Shown here: positions 52,682 to 60,475 of the stretch, piece by piece
How positions within the stretch are numbered: the stretch's first letter is position 1
Layout: each line of letters starts with the position of its first letter
Source: Acidobacteriota bacterium
GTDB lineage: Bacteria; Acidobacteriota; Thermoanaerobaculia; Gp7-AA8
Direction: 5' to 3'
Assembly: GCA_021325515.1 (NCBI GenBank)
Contig: JAJPHC010000028.1
Location: 109,019 to 173,018, forward strand
DNA length: 64,000 bases
Translations under genes and position numbers: made by a program
Notes under the pieces: generated by a model
Seen by the model: the letters and a program-made list of their open reading frames with translations, nothing else
Database searches by the model: none
Told to the model about the DNA's origin: nothing

Positions 52682-53461
52682 ATGAACGCAAACGACTTCC
52701 GCATCATCTGCGACTGTCAGGTTCACGCACGTCGCGAGCGCACGGTGTGGCGCCGTTCGTTGCGTTTTGCGCAACGTGCAGGTCAAGCCGTCAAAGGCCG
52801 CGGCCTCGCGCTGATCGTCGGCGTTCCACTCGTCTTCGGAGCCGTCGGAATTCCGACGGAAGCGATGGACACGCGTCTTCCTTCGTTGCTCCAGCTTCGC
52901 CGCGAGGCGCGGCACGTGCGCCAGCTTCCCATCTTCAACACACCGCAGATGCGCGCCGCACTCGCGACACCGTCGCTTCCCCCGCAGCGCTTCACGTTCG
53001 AGATCTCGAAGCAGCACTTCTTCGAGAGCGAGGTGCCGTACGGCGAGATCATTTATCGCGAAGCGCGCCGCAACAATCTCGCGCCGGAGCTCGTCGCCGC
53101 GGTCGTCGAAGCGGAATCCGATTTCCGCCCGCGCCTCATCTCGGAGAAAAACGCGCAGGGGCTGATGCAGATCATCCCGAGCACCGGACACCTCATGGGT
53201 GCCGATGACCTCTTCAATCCTGAAGAGAACATCACGGCGGGGACGAAGTACCTCCGCTACCTCTTCGATCGCTTCGGCGATCAGCAGCGCGTGCTCGCCG
53301 CGTACAACGCGGGCGAGGGCAATGTCGAAAAGTTCGGCGGAATGCCGCCGTTCGACGAGACGCAGAATTACGTGCAGCGAGTCCTCGCGCGCACGGCGCA
53401 ATACCGTTCCGAGATCCGCGGCCGCTACGTCACGACGACGAAGATGCAAATGGCGCAGTAG
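52682..53461 (+). CDS. Lytic transglycosylase (SLT domain)
   Basis: The product has 259 residues if the ATG at 52682 is used; 52643 is an alternative and neither has a clear SD. A basic N-terminus is followed by a membrane anchor ('GLALIVGVPLVFGAVGI', about 41-57). The SLT fold (about 135-240) has 'AAVVEAESDFRPRLISE' with the catalytic Glu, 'NAQGLMQIIPST' and 'AAYNAGEGNVEKFGG'. It cleaves glycan strands with formation of anhydro-muramic acid in the periplasm. It lies divergent from the molybdoenzyme and 18 bp before a PilZ-like gene. Confidence 0.88.
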   Translation: MNANDFRIICDCQVHARRERTVWRRSLRFAQRAGQAVKGRGLALIVGVPLVFGAVGIPTEAMDTRLPSLLQLRREARHVRQLPIFNTPQMRAALATPSLPPQRFTFEISKQHFFESEVPYGEIIYREARRNNLAPELVAAVVEAESDFRPRLISEKNAQGLMQIIPSTGHLMGADDLFNPEENITAGTKYLRYLFDRFGDQQRVLAAYNAGEGNVEKFGGMPPFDETQNYVQRVLARTAQYRSEIRGRYVTTTKMQMAQ

Positions 53462-53479
53462 TGATTACAATGCGCAACC

Positions 53480-54115
53480 ATGTCGTCCGAACGCCGTGAG
53501 TTTCAGCGGCTGCGTCTCATTCCACCGGTTCCCGGCACGCTCGGCACCTCGGCCATCTCGATTCTCGAGATCGGCGTGATCGGCGCCCGCGTCCATCACG
53601 CGGAGCCGCTCGACGAGCACAACGCCGATCTTCGCTTCGCATTCGAGGGCAATGAGATCTGGCTGCGCTGCGACGTCGTCCGCACCGCGACCGGCGCGGA
53701 TGCGAAGTATCCCGACAGCGGATTCGAGTCCGGCCTCCGCTTCGTCGCGGCCATGGATGGATCCGGCGACATCCTTCGCGCCATGCTCGCCACACTGGTG
53801 AGCAAGGAGATCGAGCGCCGTCCGCCGCAGGTTCCGCACAACGACCGCGCGATCGACGGCGACAAGACCGTGCGCGGCACGCAGGCGCGCTACGTCTGCT
53901 ACCGGCTCGAGAATGGAGTCTGGAGCCGTCGTCCCGTCTTCCTTCCCGAACAGCCGCGCAGCGGCTTCACCGTCGCGCGCGGCGTCGATCACGACGAAAT
54001 GGAACGCCTCTGCCGCGTCTACCAGGTGTCCGACGAGGAAGGACAACGCCTCATCCGCCTCTTCGCAGAGCTCAGCGTGAGCGAGGAGATGGAGATTCCG
54101 CCGCGGCAGGACTGA
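53480..54115 (+). CDS. PilZ-like domain protein with conserved C-terminal domain (copy 1)
   Basis: The product has 211 residues, cytoplasmic. It opens 'RREFQRLRLIPPV', the RxxxR half of a c-di-GMP-binding PilZ domain; the second half, usually D/NxSxxG, is here 'ILEIGVIGARVHH', missing the canonical residues, so ligand binding is doubtful. Residues ~125-205 form a second domain ('ARYVCYRLENGVWSRRPVF', 'GFTVARGVDHDEMERLCRVY', 'GQRLIRLFAELSVSE') that recurs in the paralogue at 56183. Together they bracket a histidine kinase gene. Confidence 0.7.
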   Translation: MSSERREFQRLRLIPPVPGTLGTSAISILEIGVIGARVHHAEPLDEHNADLRFAFEGNEIWLRCDVVRTATGADAKYPDSGFESGLRFVAAMDGSGDILRAMLATLVSKEIERRPPQVPHNDRAIDGDKTVRGTQARYVCYRLENGVWSRRPVFLPEQPRSGFTVARGVDHDEMERLCRVYQVSDEEGQRLIRLFAELSVSEEMEIPPRQD

Positions 54116-54188
54116 GTGCGGGGCGCTGTAGTGCTGGAGTGGCGGTGCAACGACTTGTTAGCCCACCCGTCAACCCTTCGACCCGAAC

Positions 54189-56165
54189 CTACCCATCCAC
54201 CGGCAGCGTGAAGAAGAAGCTCGTTCCCTTTCCCTCTTCGCTCTCGACCCAGATTCGCCCGCCGTGTGACTCGACGATCCCCTTCACGATCGGGAGCCCG
54301 AGGCCTGCACCCATGCGCTCTGCGCGCTCGGATTGCCAGTAGGGATTGAAGATTCGTCCGAGATCTTCTTTCGGAATCCCCGGACCGGAATCGGCGACCT
54401 TGAAGCGCGCCTCGCGCTCTGCAGGCTCGACGACACACTCGATGACTCCTCCGCCCGGTGTGAACTTCAACGCGTTGCCGATCAGATTCGAGAGCACCTG
54501 GATCACGCGATGCCGGTCGGCGAACAGCCGCGGCGTTTCCTCTGCAACGTCGCACTGCAGCGCGATCTGCTGCGCGACCGCCTGCGTCTTGAACAGCTCG
54601 TAGACCTCTTTCAGAATCGAGGAGGCATCCACGGCCTCCGGCTCGATCGGCAGACGCTTGCCACCCTCGAGCCGCGTGATGTCGAGCAGATCGGCGATGA
54701 GACGGCTCATCCGCTTCGCCGACAACACGATCATGTCGATCTGCTCGCGTTCGTCGTCGCTCGCATTCGATGTCTGAAGCAGTTGCGATGCGAGTGTGAC
54801 CGTGTTCAGCGGATTGCGCAGGTCATGCGAGACGATCGCCAGGACCTGCTCGCGCGCGCGCACCGCCTGTTGCGCATCGTGGTAGAGATGCGCGTTGTCG
54901 ATGGCGAACGAGCCATGCCGCGCGAGGTCGACGCACAACGACAGATCCTCCTCGGTGAAGTTCTTTCCGCGCGGCGCGGCAGCGGTGATGACGCCCAGCG
55001 TCTGGCCGCGGCTGATGAGCGGCACGATGATCGTCGAGCGCGCATCGTCCGCCGGCCATCCGAGGTGCCGCATCAGCGCGGCGGAAGGTCCGACGAGCCG
55101 CCCGCTCCGCTCACTCATCGCGCGCGTGACGATCTCCGGAACCTCGGCGATCCTCTCTCCCAGCATCGGCGTGAGTGCGGCCTGATCGCCGGGACTTCGA
55201 TGGACGGCCGCGACACGGCGCAGCCCCGCGGTGTCATCGACCATGTCGATCACGCACAAATCCGCGAGATTGGGGACGATGAGACGCCCGAGGGTCGCCA
55301 CGGTCTCTTCGTAATCGAGAGAGGCCGTGAGCGCCTGACTCGCGCCGGCGAGAAATGCGGCTCTTCGCTCCTGCCGCTCCGCAAACGTGCGGGCCGCACC
55401 GGCGTCTGCCGCTTCTTTCTCCGCTTCTCTCCTCCTTCTCATCGCTTCGGCTGCCAGCAATCGCATCTGCCGGCCCAGCCCCGCGACGAGCAGCGCAGAG
55501 GTCAGCGCGAGAAACGTGAGAACGATCGTGAGGGAGATGTTCGTCCGCTCCGCGGAACGGATCCTCTGCAGTCGATCTTCGATCCCCGTCTGAATCAGCA
55601 GCTCGACCTCCGAGGTCGAGCGCAGGGCATGCTCATACGCCGGATGGCGCTCGAACAAGCGCGCCAGAAAGACACCCTCCGGCAACTGGCGATCGAGAAA
55701 CTCGCCGCTGCGAACGCCCTCGTGCCATCGCCCCGTCTCCTCCATCACGGTGTGCAGCGAAGCGTTAGCCTCGTCGCCGAGGATCGGAGTGAGCTGGCGC
55801 AGAACGCGCGCATTCGCCTCCTGCTCCTGCACGAGGTCGAGATACTCCTTCCGGTACTGCGGCTGCCCCGTCACCTGGAACGCGATGACTTTGTCGAGCT
55901 CCGCGGAGAGATCGACCTGCATCTGATTCGCCGCGCGGCGCGCCGGCTCGGCGACGCGCTGAATCTCCGTCCGCACACGCTTCGTGTGATTCGAGACGAC
56001 GATCGGCGTCGCGACCAGCGACACGAGCGAGGCGATGATGAACGCCACCGGCAGCACCGTCGTCCAGGTGCTCTCCGGTCCCACCCTCCACATACTTCGC
56101 CTTTCGGCATCCGGCTGTTCAGACATCCAAATCCTCTTCGGCGGAGGCAGCAATATGCCCGCCAT
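54189..56165 (-). CDS. Membrane sensor histidine kinase with CHASE3-like and GAF domains
   Basis: The product has 658 residues (a start at the later ATG, 56126, is possible). Two membrane helices ('VLPVAFIIASLVSLVATPIVV' split near 36-56, and 'SLTIVLTFLALTSALLVAGL' near 208-228) enclose a helical periplasmic domain like CHASE3. A coiled coil leads to a GAF domain (about 270-425). The kinase core has 'IVSHDLRNPLNTV' (H box), 'LSNLIGNALKFT' (N box), 'DSGPGIP' and 'GAGLGLPIVKG'. No response regulator is encoded beside it. PilZ-like paralogues lie on both sides, the right-hand one divergent by 17 bp. Confidence 0.92.
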   Translation of the reverse strand: MAGILLPPPKRIWMSEQPDAERRSMWRVGPESTWTTVLPVAFIIASLVSLVATPIVVSNHTKRVRTEIQRVAEPARRAANQMQVDLSAELDKVIAFQVTGQPQYRKEYLDLVQEQEANARVLRQLTPILGDEANASLHTVMEETGRWHEGVRSGEFLDRQLPEGVFLARLFERHPAYEHALRSTSEVELLIQTGIEDRLQRIRSAERTNISLTIVLTFLALTSALLVAGLGRQMRLLAAEAMRRRREAEKEAADAGAARTFAERQERRAAFLAGASQALTASLDYEETVATLGRLIVPNLADLCVIDMVDDTAGLRRVAAVHRSPGDQAALTPMLGERIAEVPEIVTRAMSERSGRLVGPSAALMRHLGWPADDARSTIIVPLISRGQTLGVITAAAPRGKNFTEEDLSLCVDLARHGSFAIDNAHLYHDAQQAVRAREQVLAIVSHDLRNPLNTVTLASQLLQTSNASDDEREQIDMIVLSAKRMSRLIADLLDITRLEGGKRLPIEPEAVDASSILKEVYELFKTQAVAQQIALQCDVAEETPRLFADRHRVIQVLSNLIGNALKFTPGGGVIECVVEPAEREARFKVADSGPGIPKEDLGRIFNPYWQSERAERMGAGLGLPIVKGIVESHGGRIWVESEEGKGTSFFFTLPVDG

Positions 56166-56182
56166 GCGATACTGCGCGCTCG

Positions 56183-56830
56183 ATGGTCACGCATGATCGC
56201 CGCGAGTTTCAACGGCTCAGACTGGCGAAGCCGATCATTGCCCAGCTCGATGATCAGAATGCACTGATCCTCGACATCGGCGTCGGCGGCGCTTATATCG
56301 AACATTACGGCACGACCGAGCCCGGCCGGCGTTACAGACTCCTCTTCCGCTGGAATGGCGAGGATGTCGAGTTCATCGCCGAAGTCATCCGGAGCGCCGA
56401 GGTGCGCCGTCCGGGAAGCGATGTCGCTTCGCATACCGCCCTTCGCTTCGTCGATTCGACACCGGAGTCCGATCTGCGCCTTCAGGACATGATGGCGACT
56501 TTCGTCGGCAAGGTGCTGGCCGCACAGAAGGCGAATGCCAGCGGCGACATCGGCGATTCCGCCGGCTTGCGGATTCTCGCGCAGCTCGGCGAGGCGCGCA
56601 GGATCCGCTCGCGCGGCTACGTCGCCTATCACCTGAAGGATGGCCGCTGGTGGCGCGTGCCGACCGATTCGCCGCTGCAGCCGCCCGACGGTTTCACGGT
56701 CGCCGCATACGAAGACGAGGAAGAGCTCGCCGAGCTCTGCAACACGTATATGGCGGCCAACGACGAAGGACGCCGGCTCATCCGCCTGGTCGCGGAGCTC
56801 AGCGTTCTTTCAGCGCGAAAGCCGACCTGA
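56183..56830 (+). CDS. PilZ-like domain protein with conserved C-terminal domain (copy 2)
   Basis: The product has 215 residues. The PilZ part has 'DRREFQRLRLAKPI' and 'ILDIGVGGAYIEH', closer to the canonical D-x-S/G-x-x-G than copy 1. The C-terminal domain ('SRGYVAYHLKDGRWWRVP', 'GFTVAAYEDEEELAELCNTY', 'GRRLIRLVAELSVLS') aligns with copy 1 throughout. Its 3' end overlaps the convergent HAD gene by 32 bp. A shared start region with the divergent histidine kinase suggests joint regulation. Confidence 0.75.
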   Translation: MVTHDRREFQRLRLAKPIIAQLDDQNALILDIGVGGAYIEHYGTTEPGRRYRLLFRWNGEDVEFIAEVIRSAEVRRPGSDVASHTALRFVDSTPESDLRLQDMMATFVGKVLAAQKANASGDIGDSAGLRILAQLGEARRIRSRGYVAYHLKDGRWWRVPTDSPLQPPDGFTVAAYEDEEELAELCNTYMAANDEGRRLIRLVAELSVLSARKPT

Positions 56831-57473
56831 CATCGAGCTGTTCGAAGCTGTCGAGCACGACATCCGCTTCCGACAGGTCCTGCCGCATCTTCGCGTCGGG
56901 ATTGCGGACCGCGACGCAGTAAGCGCCCGCACGCTTCGCGGCGACGACGCCGACGTGCGAATCCTCGAAGACGACGCAGTCGTGCGGATCGGCGCCCAGC
57001 CGCTCCGCCGTGAGCACATAGGCCTGCGGATCGGGCTTGCCGATCGCGACTTCACTTCCATCGACGATCAGGCGAAACGCATCGCGCAGCCCGAAGCGGC
57101 GCAGAAGGATGTCGACGGAAGGGCCGACCGCCGACGTCGCAATCGCCATCGGGATCTTCATCTCATGCAGAGTGCGAATCGTCCGCTCCGCGCCGGGCAT
57201 GAGCTGCAGGTCTGCCGTTCTGCAAACGTCGTCGAACATCGGACGGCGGATCGCCATCAGCTCTTCCTCGCTCGTCTTCCAGTGGAAAAAGGCGCGCATG
57301 CCGCGTATGTCATCGATGATGCGGCGGCCTGACACCTCGCGATAGCTGGAAGGCATCTGCTGATAGTCGTTGCCCATCGCGCGGCAGAGCGCCTCATGCG
57401 CTGCCGTGTGCTGCGGCTCGAGATTGATGATCGTCTCGTCGAAATCGAAGATTGCTGCGGAGATCTGTCTCAT
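56799..57473 (-). CDS. HAD-superfamily phosphatase (beta-phosphoglucomutase-like)
   Basis: The product has 224 residues from 'MRQISAAIFDFDETII', with the nucleophile Asp10 and general acid Asp12. Other HAD motifs: 'MAIATSAVG' (Thr/Ser), 'GKPDPQAYVL' (Lys) and 'CVVFEDSHVGVVAAKRAG' (acidic pair). The cap domain is helical, inserted after motif I, as in subfamily I enzymes acting on sugar phosphates or phosphoglycolate. The substrate is undetermined. It overlaps the convergent PilZ-like gene. Confidence 0.92.
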   Translation of the reverse strand: MRQISAAIFDFDETIINLEPQHTAAHEALCRAMGNDYQQMPSSYREVSGRRIIDDIRGMRAFFHWKTSEEELMAIRRPMFDDVCRTADLQLMPGAERTIRTLHEMKIPMAIATSAVGPSVDILLRRFGLRDAFRLIVDGSEVAIGKPDPQAYVLTAERLGADPHDCVVFEDSHVGVVAAKRAGAYCVAVRNPDAKMRQDLSEADVVLDSFEQLDVRSAFALKER

Positions 57474-57532
57474 GGATTCGCGGATGCGCGGCCCCAGGGG
57501 CGCGCGCTGGCTTTCTGATAGCCTCTTTCTCA

Positions 57533-57730
57533 ATGCCTGATTTTCAAACTGCCGTGATTCGTGTCCTGATCGCCGGAACGCTCATCATGGGCATCGGCTT
57601 CACCGGACTCTGGTTCGTATTTCGTGCCTTCGACAGCAAGAACAGCGAGCGGAAGCCGGTGCTGCTGATCTGCGCGCTGCTGCTGTTCATCATGACCTGC
57701 TGCGTGCTGCTCTACATCGTGTCGCGCTAG
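57533..57730 (+). CDS. Small two-helix membrane protein
   Basis: The product has 65 residues from the ATG at 57533. Two hydrophobic helices ('VIRVLIAGTLIMGIGFTGLWFV' about 7-26 split, and 'LLICALLLFIMTCCVLLYIV' about 44-62) are joined by a charged loop 'RAFDSKNSERKPV'. There is no known family. It is divergent from the HAD gene (59 bp) and ends 4 bp before the convergent CoA-transferase stop. Confidence 0.65.
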   Translation: MPDFQTAVIRVLIAGTLIMGIGFTGLWFVFRAFDSKNSERKPVLLICALLLFIMTCCVLLYIVSR

Positions 57731-57734
57731 TGCT

Positions 57735-58892
57735 CTAGATCGCGCCGCGCTTCCGCATCGCCGCGATCTCACGCTTCGTCCAACCGAGCTCGCAAAGAAC
57801 TGCGGCGGTGTGCTGTCCGAGCTCCGGCGGAGCGCTTCCTGCCGGCGCACGCTCGCCATCGAAGAAGACGGGATAGCGCACCACGTCGTATGCGCCGATC
57901 GCGGGATGCCTGACGCGTCCCAGCAGAGGCCGGCCGGCCGGCGAGCGCAACGCCTCTTCCACTCCCTGCACGAGAGAGCACGGCACCTTCGCCCTGCGCA
58001 GGCACGCGAGCCAATGCTTCGCAGGCTTCGTGCGGAAGATCTCATCGAGCAGCGGCACCAGCGTTCCGCGATGCTTCACGCGCGCGGTGTTCGTCGCGAA
58101 GCGGGCATCGCTCGCGAGCTCGGGCCTGCCGATCACGAGCTGGCAGATCTGTTCGAAGTGCTTGTCCGTTCCGGCGCCGATTGCGAACGGGCGATCCTTC
58201 GCGTGAAACAACTGATAGGGAACGATCGACGGATGCTCGTTGCCGTAGCGCGCCGCCTCCTGCTTCGTGATCAGCGCGGCCTGCGCGACATTCACCAGCG
58301 ACGCGAGCGTCGACCCGAACAGCGAGACTTCGATGCGCGTCCCGCGTCCATGCCGCGCGCGCGCAACGAGCGCCGCATTGATCGCGCCGAATGCGTGATG
58401 CGCCGTCAACACATCCGCCAGCGCAACGCCCACTTTCGAGGGCTCACCATCCGCTGCACCTGTGATCGACATGAGTCCGCTCCCCGCCTGCGCGAGGAGG
58501 TCGTATCCCGGCGTGTTCCGCTCCGGCGTGTCGGAATCGAATCCTCGAATCGAACAGACCACGGCACGCTCATTGGCGAAGAAATCGAGCGGAGGCTTGA
58601 GGAAGTTCTCGACGATGACATCGGCGCGGCAGATCAGCTCTTCTGCGATCGCGCGGCCCTCATCCGATTTCAGATTGAGCGTCACCGACTCCTTCCCTCG
58701 ATTGATGGAGAGGAAGTAGGTGCTGATGCCGTCGATGAAGGGAGGGCCCCAGCGGCGCGTTTCGTCGCCGCGGCCCGGCTCTTCGATCTTGATGACGCGC
58801 GCGCCGGCGTCGGCGAGCATCTGGGTGCAGAGCGGTCCGGCGAGGACGCGCGAGAAATCGGCGACGAGAATGCCTTCGAGCGGCCGCTTCAC
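57735..58892 (-). CDS. CaiB/BaiF family (class III) CoA-transferase
   Basis: The product has 385 residues, near the family norm of ~400. Family features: 'GILVADFSRVLAGPLCTQML' at the N-terminus, 'VIKIEEPGRGDETRRWGPP', 'YFLSINRGKESVTLNL', the catalytic Asp160 in 'GVALADVLTAHHA' and 'RHGRGTRIEVSLF'. It moves CoA between carboxylic acids; formyl/oxalate, carnitine or succinyl donors are all possible. Its start overlaps the zinc-ribbon gene stop by ATGA, so the two are co-expressed. Confidence 0.93.
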   Translation of the reverse strand: MKRPLEGILVADFSRVLAGPLCTQMLADAGARVIKIEEPGRGDETRRWGPPFIDGISTYFLSINRGKESVTLNLKSDEGRAIAEELICRADVIVENFLKPPLDFFANERAVVCSIRGFDSDTPERNTPGYDLLAQAGSGLMSITGAADGEPSKVGVALADVLTAHHAFGAINAALVARARHGRGTRIEVSLFGSTLASLVNVAQAALITKQEAARYGNEHPSIVPYQLFHAKDRPFAIGAGTDKHFEQICQLVIGRPELASDARFATNTARVKHRGTLVPLLDEIFRTKPAKHWLACLRRAKVPCSLVQGVEEALRSPAGRPLLGRVRHPAIGAYDVVRYPVFFDGERAPAGSAPPELGQHTAAVLCELGWTKREIAAMRKRGAI

Positions 58893-59218
58893 AGATACTG
58901 CTGCTTCAGGGCGTCGAGATCAGCCAGGGTGCGGCGGAGGATGTTGACGACCTTGTGGATTTCGGAGCCGTAGATGCGGAGCTCGGCATCGCATTCCGTC
59001 ATGGCGTAGACGGCTTCGTCTTTCTCGAGGCGGTCGCGCTCGAAGCGAAGCCGTTCGGTCAGCTCGTCGATCTCGGAGAGGAGGACGAAGTTGACGTCTT
59101 TTTCGCCGAGGTAGCGCTTGCATTGCGGGCAGTAAATCGAATGGTCCTCGGCCGTTTCGACGAGCTCGAAAACGAACTGTCGCTGGCAATTCGGACACTC
59201 GAAAACTTCAGGCAACAC
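58889..59218 (-). CDS. Zinc-ribbon/coiled-coil small protein
   Basis: The product has 109 residues from GTG at 59218; GGAGG lies 8 nt upstream. The open frame continues further back but runs antisense through a tRNA, so the longer form is rejected. An N-terminal zinc ribbon ('ECPNCQ' and 'YCPQCKRYLGEKD') is followed by a long helical, heptad-like region ('SEIDELTERLRFERDRLEKD', 'IHKVVNILRRTLADLDALKQ'). It is cytoplasmic and probably self-associates. It is the first gene of a two-gene unit with the CoA-transferase; a functional link is not obvious. Confidence 0.7.
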   Translation of the reverse strand: MLPEVFECPNCQRQFVFELVETAEDHSIYCPQCKRYLGEKDVNFVLLSEIDELTERLRFERDRLEKDEAVYAMTECDAELRIYGSEIHKVVNILRRTLADLDALKQQYL

Positions 59219-59326
59219 GCCATCGGCCTCCGCACTGATTGTGCCACTGAACGGAGGTATTGTCGCAGGAATGCACCGCTTGACCACCGTGTTTGGCGCC
59301 GTGTAGCATCCGCTTCCCGCGCCTAC

Positions 59327-59400
59327 TGGGAGATCGTTCAATGGTAGGACAATCGGCTCTGGACCGATGAATCGGGGTTCGACTCCCTGTCTCCCAGCCA
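59327..59400 (+). tRNA. tRNA-Gln (anticodon CUG)
   Basis: This is a 74-nt cloverleaf. Acceptor stem TGGGAGA/TCTCCCA is perfect, with discriminator G and encoded CCA. The D arm carries TTCAATGGTAGGAC; the anticodon stem ATCGG/CCGAT encloses CTCTGGA, giving anticodon CTG; the T arm is CGGGG-TTCGACT-CCCTG. It sits at the left edge of a small toxin-antitoxin island. Confidence 0.96.
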
Positions 59401-59730
59401 GCGGCGACGCGCCGCGGCGTATGCTGGCCAAGCCTCCTTCAGGATTTGCGCATTTGCGTCAGACTGCGGCGAGCGCCGCGACTCGAATACCGTCCAATCC
59501 TCCCAGCCACCTTTTCAGCCCGTCGTTTCTGAGACTTGCGTGGTCGACGGAGACAGGGACTCGAACTGGACGCCCCTCGAACGGCAGGGGCCTCGGCGTT
59601 CCTGCGAGTTTGGGCGCCGTCCTTCAGAACCGTCATCACTGACGCGGCTCGCTTCTGCCTTGACCGTTTCCCCCCATGAGCGCCAATGCTCTCGCGCGAC
59701 TCTGCTATCATTTTGCTAGCGAGAAGAATC
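59401..59730. other. Gene-free spacer with tRNA-end-like fragments
   Basis: There is no credible gene. Two remnants resemble the 3' end of the adjacent tRNA: 59475-59508 (direct, ending tcccagcc) and 59549-59566 (ggagacagggactcgaac, inverted; 16 of 17 matching the complement of the tRNA-Gln T arm and acceptor). The segment looks like scar tissue from repeated insertion or deletion at the tRNA. A TATCAT at 59706-59711 could be the -10 of the following antitoxin gene. Confidence 0.6.
59475..59508. repeat. Left copy of a 34-bp direct repeat bounding the toxin-antitoxin island
   Basis: gccgcgactcgaatac + cgtccaatcctcccagcc. The right copy at 61243-61276 differs at two positions. The end tcccagcc is shared with the 3' end of tRNA-Gln, and a TTCGA/TCGAA T-loop-like motif occurs inside, so the repeat may derive from a tRNA 3' end, as phage and island attachment sites often do. 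Confidence 0.7.
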
Positions 59731-59961
59731 ATGGCACGTGTACTCATCAGAGATCTGGACGAGGGCATTGTTGAAAGACTGAAGCAGCGAGCTTCGCGGA
59801 ACGGTCGCTCTCTGCAAGCGGAACTCCACCTGATCGTCGAACGGGCGGCTGCAGTGGACGTCATCGAAAGCCGTGCTCTTGCAGCTCGCATCCGCCGGAA
59901 ACTGAGCGATCGGAAACACTCCGACAGCGCCGCCCTGATTGCCGATGATCGCCGGCGATGA
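59731..59961 (+). CDS. Antitoxin, FitA-like ribbon-helix-helix (module 1)
   Basis: The product has 76 residues from 'MARVLIRDLDEGIVERLKQRA'. The strand 'RVLIRDLD' followed by two helices ('EGIVERLKQRASRNGRSLQAELHLIVERA' overall) is the RHH DNA-binding fold of FitA/VapB antitoxins. The C-terminal 'AARIRRKLSDRKHSDSAALI' would wrap the toxin. GCGAGAAG precedes the start. The toxin gene overlaps by 4 bp (ATGA). Such antitoxins repress their own promoter. Confidence 0.85.
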   Translation: MARVLIRDLDEGIVERLKQRASRNGRSLQAELHLIVERAAAVDVIESRALAARIRRKLSDRKHSDSAALIADDRRR

Positions 59962-60380
59962 TGAAGGTTGTCGTTGACGCTAGTGTCGCAGCGAAGTGGT
60001 TTCTGCCTGAGATCCATTCCGACGCAGCCGCACGTCTGCTCGATCCGGCAATCACTCTTTACGCTCCCGACCTGATTGTTTCCGAGTTCGGCAACATTCT
60101 GTGGAAGAAGGTCCGCCGCGCGGAAATCACGTCTGTCGAAGCCGGAGAGATCCTCCACGCCTTCGGCGCACTCCCACTGGAACTCAGCCCTTCATCAGCC
60201 CTTCTTGCTCCCGCGTTCGAGCTAGCCGTCAGACTCGATCGGAGCGTCTACGACAGTCTCTATCTCGCGCTGGCCGTGGCAGAGGAATGCGCGATGGTAA
60301 CGGCCGACGCAAAGTTTCATTCCGTTCTCGCAGCAAGCGCGCTGGCGAAGCATGTCCGCTGGGTCGAAGACCCATCGTGA
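59958..60380 (+). CDS. vapC: VapC-type PIN-domain toxin (module 1)
   Basis: The product has 140 residues. The PIN-domain acidic residues are all present: Asp7 ('VVVDASVAAKW'), Glu43 ('IVSEFGN'), Asp99 ('RSVYDSLYLALA') and Asp117 ('TADAKF'). This is the 'VVDASVAAKWF' subgroup usually paired with FitA-like antitoxins. VapC toxins are Mg-dependent RNases that cut tRNAs or rRNA. Two ATGs are adjacent (59958 and 59961); the first gives the ATGA overlap with the antitoxin gene. Confidence 0.92.
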   Translation: MMKVVVDASVAAKWFLPEIHSDAAARLLDPAITLYAPDLIVSEFGNILWKKVRRAEITSVEAGEILHAFGALPLELSPSSALLAPAFELAVRLDRSVYDSLYLALAVAEECAMVTADAKFHSVLAASALAKHVRWVEDPS

Positions 60381-60401
60381 GTGGTTGCAGCGCAAGCGAG
60401 C

Positions 60402-60423
60402 GCCGCGGTTCGAACGTCGTCCA
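60402..60423. repeat. Internal, partial copy of the island repeat between the two toxin-antitoxin modules
   Basis: gccgcggttcgaacgtcgtcca matches the first 22 bases of the 59475 repeat at 17 positions, all five differences being transitions; the preceding gcgagc is also shared. It lies between module 1 and the promoter of module 2, so each module is flanked by a copy. Confidence 0.5.
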
Positions 60424-60434
60424 GGGCTGCGCCC

Positions 60435-60475
60435 TTGACAGTTTTCTCATGATATCTATCATTGATAGGTATCAT
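60435..60475 (+). promoter_or_regulatory. Promoter and palindromic operator of module 2
   Basis: TTGACA (60435-60440), 16 bp, TATCAT (60457-60462) forms a near-consensus sigma-70-type promoter. A 27-bp palindrome (60449-60475; atgatatctatca / ttgataggtatcat) covers the -10 and reaches the ATG at 60474. The expected transcription start falls within ~5 nt of the ATG, so the mRNA would be leaderless or nearly so. The palindrome is the natural autorepressor site for the VapBC complex. Confidence 0.75.

Noticed and set aside
54116..54188. Repeat element at the junction of PilZ-like copy 1 and the histidine kinase
   Set aside because: I could not find convincing arms or units in this 73-bp spacer.
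58889..59431. 180-codon version of the zinc-ribbon gene
   Set aside because: The extra N-terminus is antisense to tRNA-Gln; a GTG with GGAGG at 8 nt gives a better start at 59218.
59540..59640. A second tRNA on the minus strand
   Set aside because: Only the T-loop and 3' acceptor-like part can be matched; the T stem does not pair and no anticodon arm fits.
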